Made by a program: the position numbers and the translations under genes. DNA of 13,571 nucleotides from assembly GCA_015520535.1 (NCBI GenBank), contig WAPZ01000182.1, forward strand, positions 1-13,571, in the 5' to 3' direction. Below are positions 1 through 6,723 of this stretch, piece after piece. The notes below the pieces were generated by a model, which made no database searches, had not been told where the DNA came from, and saw nothing but the letters and a program-made list of their open reading frames with translations. Each line of letters opens with the position of its first letter. The first letter of the stretch is position 1. This DNA is from Candidatus Heimdallarchaeota archaeon (GTDB lineage: Archaea > Asgardarchaeota > Heimdallarchaeia > Hodarchaeales > S146-22).

Positions 1-637
1 CCAATCTAAAAGTATAAAATTTAATCAACTTCAAAATAAACGATACACTAAAAAAAAATGGATTATAGCCGGAAAAACACTTGCTCGGCAAGGAAGTCAT
101 TTGAATGGTGATGGTTTCACTTGGATTGAAAAAGAAGACTTCATACTAATTGCTGTTATAGATGGACTGGGGCATGGATATAATGCACATCTTGCAGCTA
201 AGTTATCCATACAATTCATCAACAAAAATTACTATTTTACGCCAATTAGACTGATGGAACAACTTCACAAAGAACTTTCAAAAACTGTTGGCGCTCAGGT
301 TATGATAATGAAAATAAATAAAATTGAATCATGTGCTGAGTATGTTTCCGTTGGGAACATACGGGGCTTTCATATTAGACGACATAATGCACTTTCACTT
401 TTGACAAAAGACGGCATTGTTGGAAGACATCTTCCTAATTTGCAGTCACAAACATTTTTTTTAACAGAAACAAGTAGTATAATAATACATACAGATGGAA
501 TTTCACGAGCTTGGCTTTCTAGGGTTAAAACCGTAAACATTTATCGATATGGGGCGCACAATTTGGTTAATGATTTAATAAAATTATATAGGAAAAAAGC
601 AGACGATTGCACGGTGGTGATTATCCAGAATGATTGA
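1..637 (+). CDS. RsbX-like serine phosphatase (SpoIIE/PP2C type), 5' end outside window
   Basis: Predicted metal-dependent Ser/Thr phosphatase of the SpoIIE/RsbX type. In bacterial stress cascades such enzymes dephosphorylate STAS-domain partners (RsbS/RsbR) and so reset the switch. The frame is open from base 2 with no ATG, GTG or TTG before the TTG at 101. The family's first strand (WIIAGKTLARQGSH) lies upstream of that TTG, so the gene starts before the window, possibly as part of a longer RsbT-RsbX fusion. The visible 211 residues carry the expected acidic metal ligands in order: NGDG, VIDGLGHG, HTDGI and ADDCTVV near the C-terminus. The VGNIRGF segment matches the family's central VGN strand. 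No membrane segment is seen. The stop overlaps the next gene's ATG by 8 nt, which suggests translational coupling to the histidine kinase. The family call is strong; the substrate is inferred. Confidence 0.85.
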   Translation, partial: QSKSIKFNQLQNKRYTKKKWIIAGKTLARQGSHLNGDGFTWIEKEDFILIAVIDGLGHGYNAHLAAKLSIQFINKNYYFTPIRLMEQLHKELSKTVGAQVMIMKINKIESCAEYVSVGNIRGFHIRRHNALSLLTKDGIVGRHLPNLQSQTFFLTETSSIIIHTDGISRAWLSRVKTVNIYRYGAHNLVNDLIKLYRKKADDCTVVIIQND

Positions 638-1853
638 ATTAATCAAAATGCCTCTACTTTATGACGGTGATTTAACTGTTTTAATGGAACGAATAAACAT
701 ATTAAAATCTCACTTAGGGATGAATCGTAAAGATGTTGCAAAAGTAAGTACAGTCGCAATGGAATTGGCAAATTCAGCTCTTTTACACCAAACAGTTGCC
801 TATTTTTCTCTTTCCATTATTACTGATTCCATAACGCCAATTTTTGTCATAATGTTAGATATAAACACGGTGTCAAAAAATTCGACAACAATTGAGGAAT
901 ATTTCCGCCGAAAAATGAATTGGCTAAAAAATTTCATTATTTCCTATAACTTTCATGTAGACATGAACAATATTAGAATAGAATGCCGATTAACCAGTTC
1001 AGAAAGTCTTCGCATTCCAAGACACTCCGAAATAACACATTTATTAAATATGCTAGGAAACGCAGAAGCAAACTCATTTACACGGCAATCAAAAGAGGAT
1101 CTAATTAAAGATTTGATGCAACGAAGCGAAAAATTGCGACAAATGATAGAATTAGATCAAATGAAAACACAATTTCTAGCTAACATGTCCCACGAGCTTC
1201 GTACACCATTAAATTCAATAATTGGATTCGCTGAAATGCTTGAAGATGGTATTATTGGTGAATTAAATGATGAACAACTAGATGTTATTCGCGATATTTT
1301 GAAAAGTGCTCGACATTTATTACAATTAATAAACCAAATACTTGATTTATCAAAAATAGCAGCAGGTAAAATGAAACTTCATAAAACGACACTCGATATA
1401 AATGTCCTTGTAAAAGATGTCCTAGGCCAATTGCAGCCACTACTATCTAGTAAAGGTTTACGCGCTGAACTTAATGTCAACAGCAATGATACGGAAATAT
1501 TTGCTGATGAAATACGAATAAAACAAGTCCTTTTTAATCTTCTATCAAATGCAATTAAATTTAGTCATAATAACTCCAAAATCGAAATTAATATCTCAAA
1601 AAACAAAAATGAACTTCTGATTGAAGTGAAAGATTATGGTATTGGTATTGCAAAAGATAATCAACAAATAATTTTCGAAGAATTTCGTCAGGTGGACAAC
1701 TCACATACACGTGCATATCAAGGAACTGGGCTTGGTTTAGCTTTATGCAAAAAATTAATTGAACTACACGGTGGAAAAATCTGGGTCGAAAGCGAATATG
1801 GCAAAGGTAGCTCATTCTTCTTCACGATACCCAATGTAACTGAAATAGCCTGA
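630..1853 (+). CDS. Soluble histidine kinase with degenerate RsbT/RsbW-like N-terminal domain
   Basis: A 407-residue cytoplasmic sensor kinase. Residues 1-125 resemble an RsbT/RsbW-type GHKL fold: the N-box-like helix (VAMELANSALLH, about 42-53) is recognisable, but the glycine-rich ATP-binding motifs are absent, so this copy probably binds a partner rather than ATP. A helix at about 155-180 leads into a HisKA domain with the H-box FLANMSHELRTPLN (phospho-acceptor His188). The catalytic ATPase follows: N-box LLSNAIKF (N303, N307), G1 DYGIGI (335-340), F-box IFEEF and G2 GTGLGL (365-370). All catalytic motifs are intact. There are no transmembrane helices, so the input must come through the N-terminal domain. 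The ATG lies inside the 3' end of the phosphatase gene, and the response regulator starts 33 nt downstream. By context the kinase reads the state of an Rsb-type switch. Kinase identity is certain; the N-terminal assignment is an inference from a weak pattern. Confidence 0.93.
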   Translation: MIELIKMPLLYDGDLTVLMERINILKSHLGMNRKDVAKVSTVAMELANSALLHQTVAYFSLSIITDSITPIFVIMLDINTVSKNSTTIEEYFRRKMNWLKNFIISYNFHVDMNNIRIECRLTSSESLRIPRHSEITHLLNMLGNAEANSFTRQSKEDLIKDLMQRSEKLRQMIELDQMKTQFLANMSHELRTPLNSIIGFAEMLEDGIIGELNDEQLDVIRDILKSARHLLQLINQILDLSKIAAGKMKLHKTTLDINVLVKDVLGQLQPLLSSKGLRAELNVNSNDTEIFADEIRIKQVLFNLLSNAIKFSHNNSKIEINISKNKNELLIEVKDYGIGIAKDNQQIIFEEFRQVDNSHTRAYQGTGLGLALCKKLIELHGGKIWVESEYGKGSSFFFTIPNVTEIA

Positions 1854-1886
1854 TTTTAAAAACAAACAATGAAGGAGCTTCTTTCT

Positions 1887-2264
1887 ATGAAAAAAAAACT
1901 ATTGATAGTCGAAGATAATCCAGTTAATATGAAACTACTTAAACTATTAATCAAAAATATGGACTTTGAACCTCTGTACGCCGAAAATGGAAAAGAAGCG
2001 TTGAGAATAATCAAAGAACACGTCCCTGACATAGTTCTATGTGATATTCAAATGCCTGAAATGGATGGCATTCAATTAGTCCAACATATTCGTGCCGAAA
2101 ATTCCCTTTCTCATATTACAGTAATCGCAGTTACAGCTCATGCCATGGTAGGAGACCGCGAGCGACTCCTCAGTTACGGATTTGATGCATATATTAGTAA
2201 GCCAATTGACACGAGAAAACTCAGAGAACTCTTACTCGCATATCTCGAAGGAAATTCCGCTTAA
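1887..2264 (+). CDS. Single-domain response regulator (CheY/DivK-like receiver)
   Basis: A stand-alone receiver of 125 residues with no output domain. The acidic pocket is E9-D10, the phospho-acceptor is D53 (VLCDIQMPEMDG), the switch threonine is T83 (AVTAH) and the conserved lysine is K105 (SKP). It is therefore expected to accept phosphate from His188 of the kinase just upstream and to act by protein binding, as CheY or DivK do. I chose the ATG at 1887 over the in-frame ATG at 1869 because AAGGAG at 1872-1877 sits 9 nt before it, and the protein then begins with the usual MKKKLLIVEDN strand. It closes the three-gene operon. No DNA-binding or enzymatic domain follows before the stop, so its target must be encoded elsewhere. 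Confidence 0.94.
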   Translation: MKKKLLIVEDNPVNMKLLKLLIKNMDFEPLYAENGKEALRIIKEHVPDIVLCDIQMPEMDGIQLVQHIRAENSLSHITVIAVTAHAMVGDRERLLSYGFDAYISKPIDTRKLRELLLAYLEGNSA

Positions 2265-2268
2265 TTTA

Positions 2269-2445
2269 CTATAATATCTTATAGATGTTCTCTAAATCGT
2301 TAGCGTGCAAACGACTTGTATGGATCATTATATCACCCTTCTTTTTTCTTTCCTTAATAGCTGAATAACAATGTTTAAAAGCTTTGTTAAAAGATGTAGT
2401 ACCGATAGGTTCTATAAAAAAGAATACAAAAAAACTATTTTTCAC
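2269..2445 (-). CDS. Possible small protein, 58 residues, unrecognised
   Basis: Reading the minus strand from a GTG at 2445-2443 gives 58 residues ending in TAG, only 4 nt from the response regulator's stop. Beyond a Phe-rich start (SFFVFFF) the sequence is mixed and protein-like (FNKAFKHCYSAIKERKKKG, then SRLHANDLENIYKIL). An internal ATG at codon 40 has a good AAGGGTGA site 5 nt upstream, so a 19-residue product is an alternative. The AT-rich TATATATTTAA block at 2473-2483 could serve as a TATA box in either direction and would give this gene an almost leaderless transcript. No family is recognised, and the frame closes just upstream (TAA), so this could also be the remnant of a longer gene or chance. 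Confidence 0.3.
   Translation of the reverse strand: MKNSFFVFFFIEPIGTTSFNKAFKHCYSAIKERKKKGDIMIHTSRLHANDLENIYKIL
2337..2357 (+). terminator. T-rich stretch after the signalling operon
   Basis: A pyrimidine-rich run (CTTCTTTTTTCTTTCCTT) lies about 75 nt after the response regulator stop. Archaeal RNA polymerase stops at such U-rich tracts without needing a hairpin, so this is a candidate terminator. It may instead be part of a minus-strand small gene, where the same bases encode a Lys/Arg-rich stretch. Confidence 0.35.
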
Positions 2446-2472
2446 TGAAAAATCTATTTAAAGTGATTGAAG

Positions 2473-2483
2473 TATATATTTAA
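2473..2483 (+). promoter_or_regulatory. TATA-like box upstream of nadA
   Basis: TATATATTTAA lies about 50-60 nt upstream of the nadA start codon. With the usual archaeal spacing of about 25 nt from TATA to the start of transcription, the leader would be about 30 nt and would include the GGGGAG site at 2523-2528. The block is nearly symmetrical and could also be read on the minus strand. Confidence 0.45.
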
Positions 2484-2534
2484 CAAATAATTAAGGTAAA
2501 ACCAAAAAACAAATGTAAACACGGGGAGATTTAA

Positions 2535-3545
2535 TTGCAACATATGACTGAAAGTCAAGAGATCGAAAAAGAAGCTGAGCATTTGTATAAAAATCTTCAA
2601 CGCGTCGGTTGGTCAAAAGAAAAATGTCGATCCATTGCACCTATAACCTTAGAGATTAACCGACTAAAAAAAGAATTAAATGCTATCATTCTAGCACACT
2701 CCTATCAAACACCAGATATCATTTTTGGTGTGGCGGACTTTGTAGGTGATTCTTTTGGTCTAAGTAAAAAAGCCCAACAAGTCAACGCTGACATCATTGT
2801 GTTTGCCGGAGTAAAATTTATGGCAGAAACTGCTAAAATTCTTAATCCCGAAAAAACTGTAATTCTACCGTCATTGGAAGCAGGTTGTTCATTAGCCGAC
2901 TCAATAACCGGCGAAGATGTACGAAAGTTGAAAGCACAATATCCAAACGTGCCAGTAGTAAGTTATATTAACACCAATGTAGACGTAAAAGCGGAATCAG
3001 ATGTAATTTGCACTTCTTCTAATGCGGCAAAGATTATTAAGCGGTTAGAGAGCGATACAGTTATTTTTATACCGGATATGCTCATGCTAAAAAATTTGAG
3101 CGCAGAAACCGGTAAAAAATTGATTGGATGGAACGGCAAATGTGTTGTTCATGAAGAATTCAATATACAACACATACAAGAACTAAAAAAACTCTATCCG
3201 GATATTAAAATCTTAGCACACTTAGAATGTGATCCTTCCGTGGCAATGAACGCCGATTTTGTGGGTTCTACCTCTCAAATGATCGAATATGTCAAAAAAT
3301 CCCCGGCTAAAAAATTCATGTTAGCCACAGAATGTGGACTCGTTGAACGCCTTAAAGTCGAAATCAGCCCCGAAAAAGAATTCTATGGTGCTTGCCTCCT
3401 CTGTCCCTATATGAAAAAAATAACGCTTGAAAACATACTTGAAAGCTTACTTGACCCTGACGACGAACAAATAATAAAAGTAGACAAAGATATCCAAGTT
3501 AGAGCTCTGTCTGCACTTCAAAAGATGTTTGAACTCTCAAAATAA
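2535..3545 (+). CDS. nadA: Quinolinate synthase NadA
   Basis: Quinolinate synthase condenses iminoaspartate with dihydroxyacetone phosphate to form quinolinate in de novo NAD synthesis, using a [4Fe-4S] cluster. The 336-residue length and the motifs fit the family: HSYQTPDI, GDSFGLSKKA, GVKFMAETAKILNP, PSLEAGCSLAD, SYINTNVDVKAESD, CVVHEEF, HLECDPSV, GSTSQMIEYV, ATECGL and CLLCPYMKK. The three cluster cysteines are best assigned as C118 (AGCS), C203 (KCVVHE) and C290 (CLLCP); C287 is an additional cysteine in the last motif. The TTG at 2535 is preferred over the ATG at 2544 because GGGGAG at 2523-2528 is 6 nt from the TTG but 15 nt from the ATG. Neither nadB (or aspartate dehydrogenase) nor nadC is in the window. 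Highly confident. Confidence 0.97.
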   Translation: MQHMTESQEIEKEAEHLYKNLQRVGWSKEKCRSIAPITLEINRLKKELNAIILAHSYQTPDIIFGVADFVGDSFGLSKKAQQVNADIIVFAGVKFMAETAKILNPEKTVILPSLEAGCSLADSITGEDVRKLKAQYPNVPVVSYINTNVDVKAESDVICTSSNAAKIIKRLESDTVIFIPDMLMLKNLSAETGKKLIGWNGKCVVHEEFNIQHIQELKKLYPDIKILAHLECDPSVAMNADFVGSTSQMIEYVKKSPAKKFMLATECGLVERLKVEISPEKEFYGACLLCPYMKKITLENILESLLDPDDEQIIKVDKDIQVRALSALQKMFELSK

Positions 3546-3592
3546 ATCCAATAGGAATGAAATAAAATAAACAGCAATTTGGTTGACTTTTC

Positions 3593-4774
3593 ATGACATT
3601 AGAAATCAAATATTTAGTATTTTTGGATAATTCGGGATTACCTCTACTGGAACTCAGTTTTACGGAATCTTTCACCACTGACGCCATGTTAGTGTCGGCG
3701 GTTCTGACTAGTCTATATTCGTACGCTAGGCAATTAGACAAAAAAGGTGAACTCAAAGAGATCGAATTAGAAAATGACGAATTACGCATTTTTACCTCAG
3801 AAAACGTCCTTCTTGCCGTACTCATGAAGAAAGATGCTCCCATCCAAAATTCCTACTTTGAAGAAATTTTAAAAGACTTTTCTGAACATTTTACCGCTTT
3901 AAATCAAAACGGCATGATAGACACCACCGAACTGAATGAATTTAAGTTTTCCCTTAAAAAAAAGTTGATTTATGATATGCTTCATCCTTATTTCATCCCA
4001 AAACATACAGGACAATTGGTGTCAGGCTTTTCAGCACAAGAGTTGCAAATACTCTCTGTAATCGATGGTTTTAGAACGGTACAAGAAATTATTCAATTAA
4101 CACAGCAACCTGAAGCAACAGTAAAAGAAACACTGAGCACGCTTTATGCAAAAAACATTATTACAATGTCCACAATGATTTCTCCATGGGATGTCTTTAA
4201 AGCAATCAATACCGCAACCGCACTTTCAACATGTAATATCGAGTTAGATCAAGAATCACAAGAAATCCTTTCAATGTTAGATGGATATAAAACTTTACAT
4301 GAAGTTTCAAAAATTATAGGGAAAAATATAGAAATAGTCAGCGAAACCACTGAATTCTTAGTGCGACAAGGTCTTGCCCAAAAAATCACTGTCCATGAAT
4401 ACTGGATTCTGGTGCTTGCCACTCTTGTTGATAACATGAAAACCATTACCGAAAATATTTTTGGTCATGAACGCGCCACTAAATTGCTGGAAGTCCTAAT
4501 CAAGGAAAGTCTCATGGAAGCATTAAAACTTCAAGAAATTAAGGAAGAACAAGAAATCAAAGACATCACGACCTGGAGTTGGAATCTTTTGTCCGAAAAC
4601 ACCAATTTTTACATTGAAGTCGTTCAAATTATGAACATTTTTGCAAAAAAAATGCTAGAAATATTTAAAAAAGCGCTATCGGAAGAACAAACTGAGCAAA
4701 TCAAAGACATCATTTTAAAAACGCTTCAAGCCAAATTTGGTCCATTTTTCCAAAAATACGAATTGTTTTCATAA
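3593..4774 (+). CDS. Longin/roadblock-like domain protein with two tandem winged helices
   Basis: A 393-residue soluble protein of unknown exact function. Residues 1-100 look like a small longin/roadblock-type domain (IKYLVFLDNSGLPLLELSF, a helix 30-48, then alternating strands ending KEIELENDELRIF and NVLLAVLM). Such domains are abundant in Asgard archaea and bind small GTPases in eukaryotes. Two similar helix-turn-helix-like repeats follow, at about 150-192 (ILSVIDGFRTVQEI) and 221-264 (ILSMLDGYKTLHEV), sharing the pattern iLS-x-x-DG-x-x-T-x-x-E. The last 125 residues are mostly helical and unassigned. The gene begins 47 nt after nadA on the same strand, so it may be co-transcribed, though no functional link is obvious. 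The ATG is preceded by a weak GGTTGA 6 nt upstream. Domain calls come from sequence pattern only; a GTPase-signalling or membrane-trafficking role would be speculation. Confidence 0.85.
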   Translation: MTLEIKYLVFLDNSGLPLLELSFTESFTTDAMLVSAVLTSLYSYARQLDKKGELKEIELENDELRIFTSENVLLAVLMKKDAPIQNSYFEEILKDFSEHFTALNQNGMIDTTELNEFKFSLKKKLIYDMLHPYFIPKHTGQLVSGFSAQELQILSVIDGFRTVQEIIQLTQQPEATVKETLSTLYAKNIITMSTMISPWDVFKAINTATALSTCNIELDQESQEILSMLDGYKTLHEVSKIIGKNIEIVSETTEFLVRQGLAQKITVHEYWILVLATLVDNMKTITENIFGHERATKLLEVLIKESLMEALKLQEIKEEQEIKDITTWSWNLLSENTNFYIEVVQIMNIFAKKMLEIFKKALSEEQTEQIKDIILKTLQAKFGPFFQKYELFS

Positions 4775-4836
4775 AACCATTAGCGAAAGTGGCGTCTTCA
4801 CACAATATTTTTTTTCTTCTTACTAAATGCATTCCT

Positions 4837-5082
4837 TCAGGCAAGAGTTTGTGCGTTATTACATCGCCGAAGATATGATTGAACGGCATGTTGCTGAAAA
4901 AGACCGTGAATCTGCGCATAATAATTATCAATCTCACATACTATGTAAGATACGTCGTTTATTACTAAACGTTTCGCTTTTTTGACATAAATTCGTGGAA
5001 TGACAGACTCGTAGTCGTTTGGAAACCGCACTAAATATTTATATTTACCAACTGGCTTGATTTCTTTTACTAAAAATTGCAT
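4837..5082 (-). CDS. Possible small protein, 81 residues, unrecognised
   Basis: The best coding candidate in the 469-nt gap between two + strand genes. It begins MQFLVKEIKPVGKYKYLV and has alternating strands up to about residue 58 (INDVSYIVCEIDNYY). The last 23 residues look less protein-like, and another minus frame takes over with plausible sequence (NMPFNHIFGDVITHKLLPEG, about 4895-4835), so a frame break near 4895-4910 is possible. A + strand frame from the ATG at 4827 also reads plausibly for 52 residues. No clear Shine-Dalgarno site precedes the minus ATG, but a CATATAAAAAG box about 60 nt upstream could be its TATA box. No family recognised; low confidence. Confidence 0.35.
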   Translation of the reverse strand: MQFLVKEIKPVGKYKYLVRFPNDYESVIPRIYVKKAKRLVINDVSYIVCEIDNYYAQIHGLFQQHAVQSYLRRCNNAQTLA

Positions 5083-5194
5083 TTGCCAACTTTCTTTTCA
5101 AATGTTTTTCAAAAAATAGAGCGTTTTGTACCTTTAAAAATCTTTTTATATGCAAGCAATTTGAGGTTCATGCGAAAAAGACGACTTAATTAGT

Positions 5195-5203
5195 GATATA
5201 AAG
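5195..5203 (+). promoter_or_regulatory. TATA-like box of the NUDIX gene, flanked by CGACTTAA repeats
   Basis: GATATAAAG lies about 45 nt upstream of the NUDIX ATG, a usual archaeal distance for a leader of roughly 20 nt. Identical CGACTTAA octamers flank it at 5182-5189 and 5205-5212, 23 nt apart start to start (about two helix turns). A second TATA-like run, CTTTTTATATGC at 5142-5153, lies further upstream and could also serve the minus-strand ORF. Confidence 0.4.
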
Positions 5204-5243
5204 CCGACTTAAAATAAATCTAACAATTTTCGAGGGAAAACAG

Positions 5244-5783
5244 ATGAGCACAGCTACCAATGTTTCGGGCTTGAAACTGGGCACTTTGGCATACATTGTC
5301 CAAGACAATAAAATTTTACTTCTCCATCGAATTAAAAGAAAAAATGACATGCATTTTGGGAGATGGGTGGGTATTGGTGGGAAATTAGAACCGCATGAAA
5401 CCCCACATGACTGCATAGTCCGAGAAATCAAAGAAGAAGCTGGGATTAGACCAACAACCATTATCTTTCGTGGTTACGTATATTTTGATGAAATAAAAAA
5501 AGAAGGACAAGATGTAAGCCCCGCTTATAATTGGATCGTATTTCTTTACAAAATTACGGATTTTATCGGCGAAGTATTGACAGAAAACCACGAAGGTGTT
5601 CTCAAATGGATCCCCATTGAAAAACTGCACGAATATAAAATGTGGGAAGGCGACTATCATTTAATCCATGCTATATTAAAAGAAACAAAGCCATTGGAAG
5701 CCTATTTCCTCTATGACGGTGAAATGGTCGTTGATTTTTATTTTTGGCCGAAAAAACGCCAACCTAATGTGAATATCCCTTAA
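5244..5783 (+). CDS. NUDIX hydrolase, MutT/8-oxo-dGTP diphosphatase-like
   Basis: A 179-residue NUDIX pyrophosphohydrolase. The signature GX5EX7REUXEEXGU is complete at residues 46-68, with the metal-binding core REIKEE (60-65). The flanking context LLLHRIKRKNDMHFGRWVGIGGKLE resembles nucleotide-pool-sanitising enzymes that hydrolyse 8-oxo-dGTP or similar oxidised nucleotides, so that is the most likely substrate class, though NUDIX specificity cannot be fixed from sequence alone. The C-terminal third (WIPIEKLHEYKMWEGDYH and FYFWPKK) also follows the MutT pattern. The ATG at 5244 has GAGGG at 5232-5236, 7 nt upstream. The gene stands alone: its neighbours show no related function, and a 168-nt AT-rich spacer follows. 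Confidence 0.93.
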   Translation: MSTATNVSGLKLGTLAYIVQDNKILLLHRIKRKNDMHFGRWVGIGGKLEPHETPHDCIVREIKEEAGIRPTTIIFRGYVYFDEIKKEGQDVSPAYNWIVFLYKITDFIGEVLTENHEGVLKWIPIEKLHEYKMWEGDYHLIHAILKETKPLEAYFLYDGEMVVDFYFWPKKRQPNVNIP

Positions 5784-5797
5784 CACTCTATTTCAAA

Positions 5798-5807
5798 CAC
5801 ACGTGTG
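5798..5807. repeat. Perfect 10-bp palindrome CACACGTGTG
   Basis: A perfect self-complementary site 15 nt after the NUDIX stop codon and about 95 nt upstream of the next gene's TATA-like box. It is one of the few G+C-containing words in a very AT-rich spacer. It may be a protein-binding site or chance; nothing else supports either. Confidence 0.25.
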
Positions 5808-5892
5808 CTGCTATAATAAAAAAATTTATATACACATTTTTATAATAAATGATCATGGAGTAAACTGGCGACAAATTTATAAAAAATAAAAA

Positions 5893-5900
5893 TATATAAA
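5893..5900 (+). promoter_or_regulatory. TATA-like box upstream of the 216-residue protein gene
   Basis: TATATAAA lies about 55 nt upstream of the ATG at 5952, giving an expected leader of about 30 nt that would contain the AGGTGAG ribosome binding site at 5939-5945. The surrounding sequence is extremely AT-rich, so the exact box is uncertain. Confidence 0.4.
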
Positions 5901-5951
5901 AATAAAAAGCCACTGTAAGATTTTTTAAATGTATTTTTAGGTGAGTAAAAT

Positions 5952-6602
5952 ATGGAAGCCGACGTTGTTAAAAGACTTACGGAAAACATTAAAAAAGAGC
6001 TTAAACTGCAGACAACCAACTCTGCTTTTGACGAACACATCCAAAATGCTATTACCGAAATCAAATTGGCCAGTAACGTAGCAAATGTTTCAGAACTCGA
6101 GATTGTATCCGCAATTACAAAGGAATTACGAGCATCACAAGCTTCACACCTCTCTACACAGCGTGAAGATATGGCACGACTCCCGTACGCCTACTTCACG
6201 CGACTTCTCATTATTAAACATGGATATGAATACATCAAAAATAAATTACCGGAATTCTATCAAAAAGAACCAGCCGGAGAGAAACCTGAAAAAAACCATC
6301 TAAAAGTTCGGCATGTTTTGGCAATTAAACACAATAAGGAAAGTGTTCCTTATTACGCACTCGCCAACGAAAATAAAGTGCTTGACTATCTAGTCCATCT
6401 CGGATACATTAAACGCATTCCCAATAGCAAAGACCAACTGGCTGATGACTTATACTTAACTGAAAAAGGTGAAGAAATTATCGAAGAATTAAGGAAAGAT
6501 CCTGCGTATCTTCGAAGACTCTTCCAGCGCGCAAGAAATCGCTATCTTCGAGACTTTCTCTCTGAAATCTGGGATAAACATATTGAAGTCGTCAAAACAT
6601 AA
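5952..6602 (+). CDS. Unrecognised 216-residue soluble protein, C-terminal winged-helix-like region
   Basis: I do not recognise a family. The protein is soluble and mostly helical. Residues 1-60 form a charged helical N-terminus, 65-105 contain a conserved-looking block (EDMARLPYAYFTRLLIIKHG), and a Lys/Glu/Pro-rich linker follows at about 104-116. Residues 117-180 look like a winged helix: a strand-helix unit (YYALANENKVLDYLVHLGYIKR) then DDLYLTEKGEEIIEEL, the usual wing-plus-last-helix ending of archaeal regulators. The tail 181-216 is a basic helix (YLRRLFQRARNRYLRDF) that could contact nucleic acid. The start is well supported by AGGTGAG 6 nt upstream of the ATG. It is flanked by non-coding DNA on both sides and is probably monocistronic. 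A DNA- or RNA-binding role is a guess. Confidence 0.85.
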   Translation: MEADVVKRLTENIKKELKLQTTNSAFDEHIQNAITEIKLASNVANVSELEIVSAITKELRASQASHLSTQREDMARLPYAYFTRLLIIKHGYEYIKNKLPEFYQKEPAGEKPEKNHLKVRHVLAIKHNKESVPYYALANENKVLDYLVHLGYIKRIPNSKDQLADDLYLTEKGEEIIEELRKDPAYLRRLFQRARNRYLRDFLSEIWDKHIEVVKT

Positions 6603-6723
6603 AAAAATAGTATACCACCCATCGCACTCTAACGTTGCAAGCACTTATTCCCTATTCACGTATAACTCACATAACGGCATTTAAATTAGCCAAAATTTAG
6701 TATATCTATGTATCAAAGTTAGG

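Noticed and set aside
101..637. TTG at 101 as the start of the phosphatase
   Set aside because: The first conserved strand of the family lies upstream in the same open frame, and no ribosome binding site precedes the TTG, so the gene enters from outside the window.
4827..4985. Plus-strand 52-codon ORF starting MHSFRQEFVRYYIAED
   Set aside because: No ribosome site precedes the ATG and it competes with minus-strand frames; kept only as an alternative reading in the gap.
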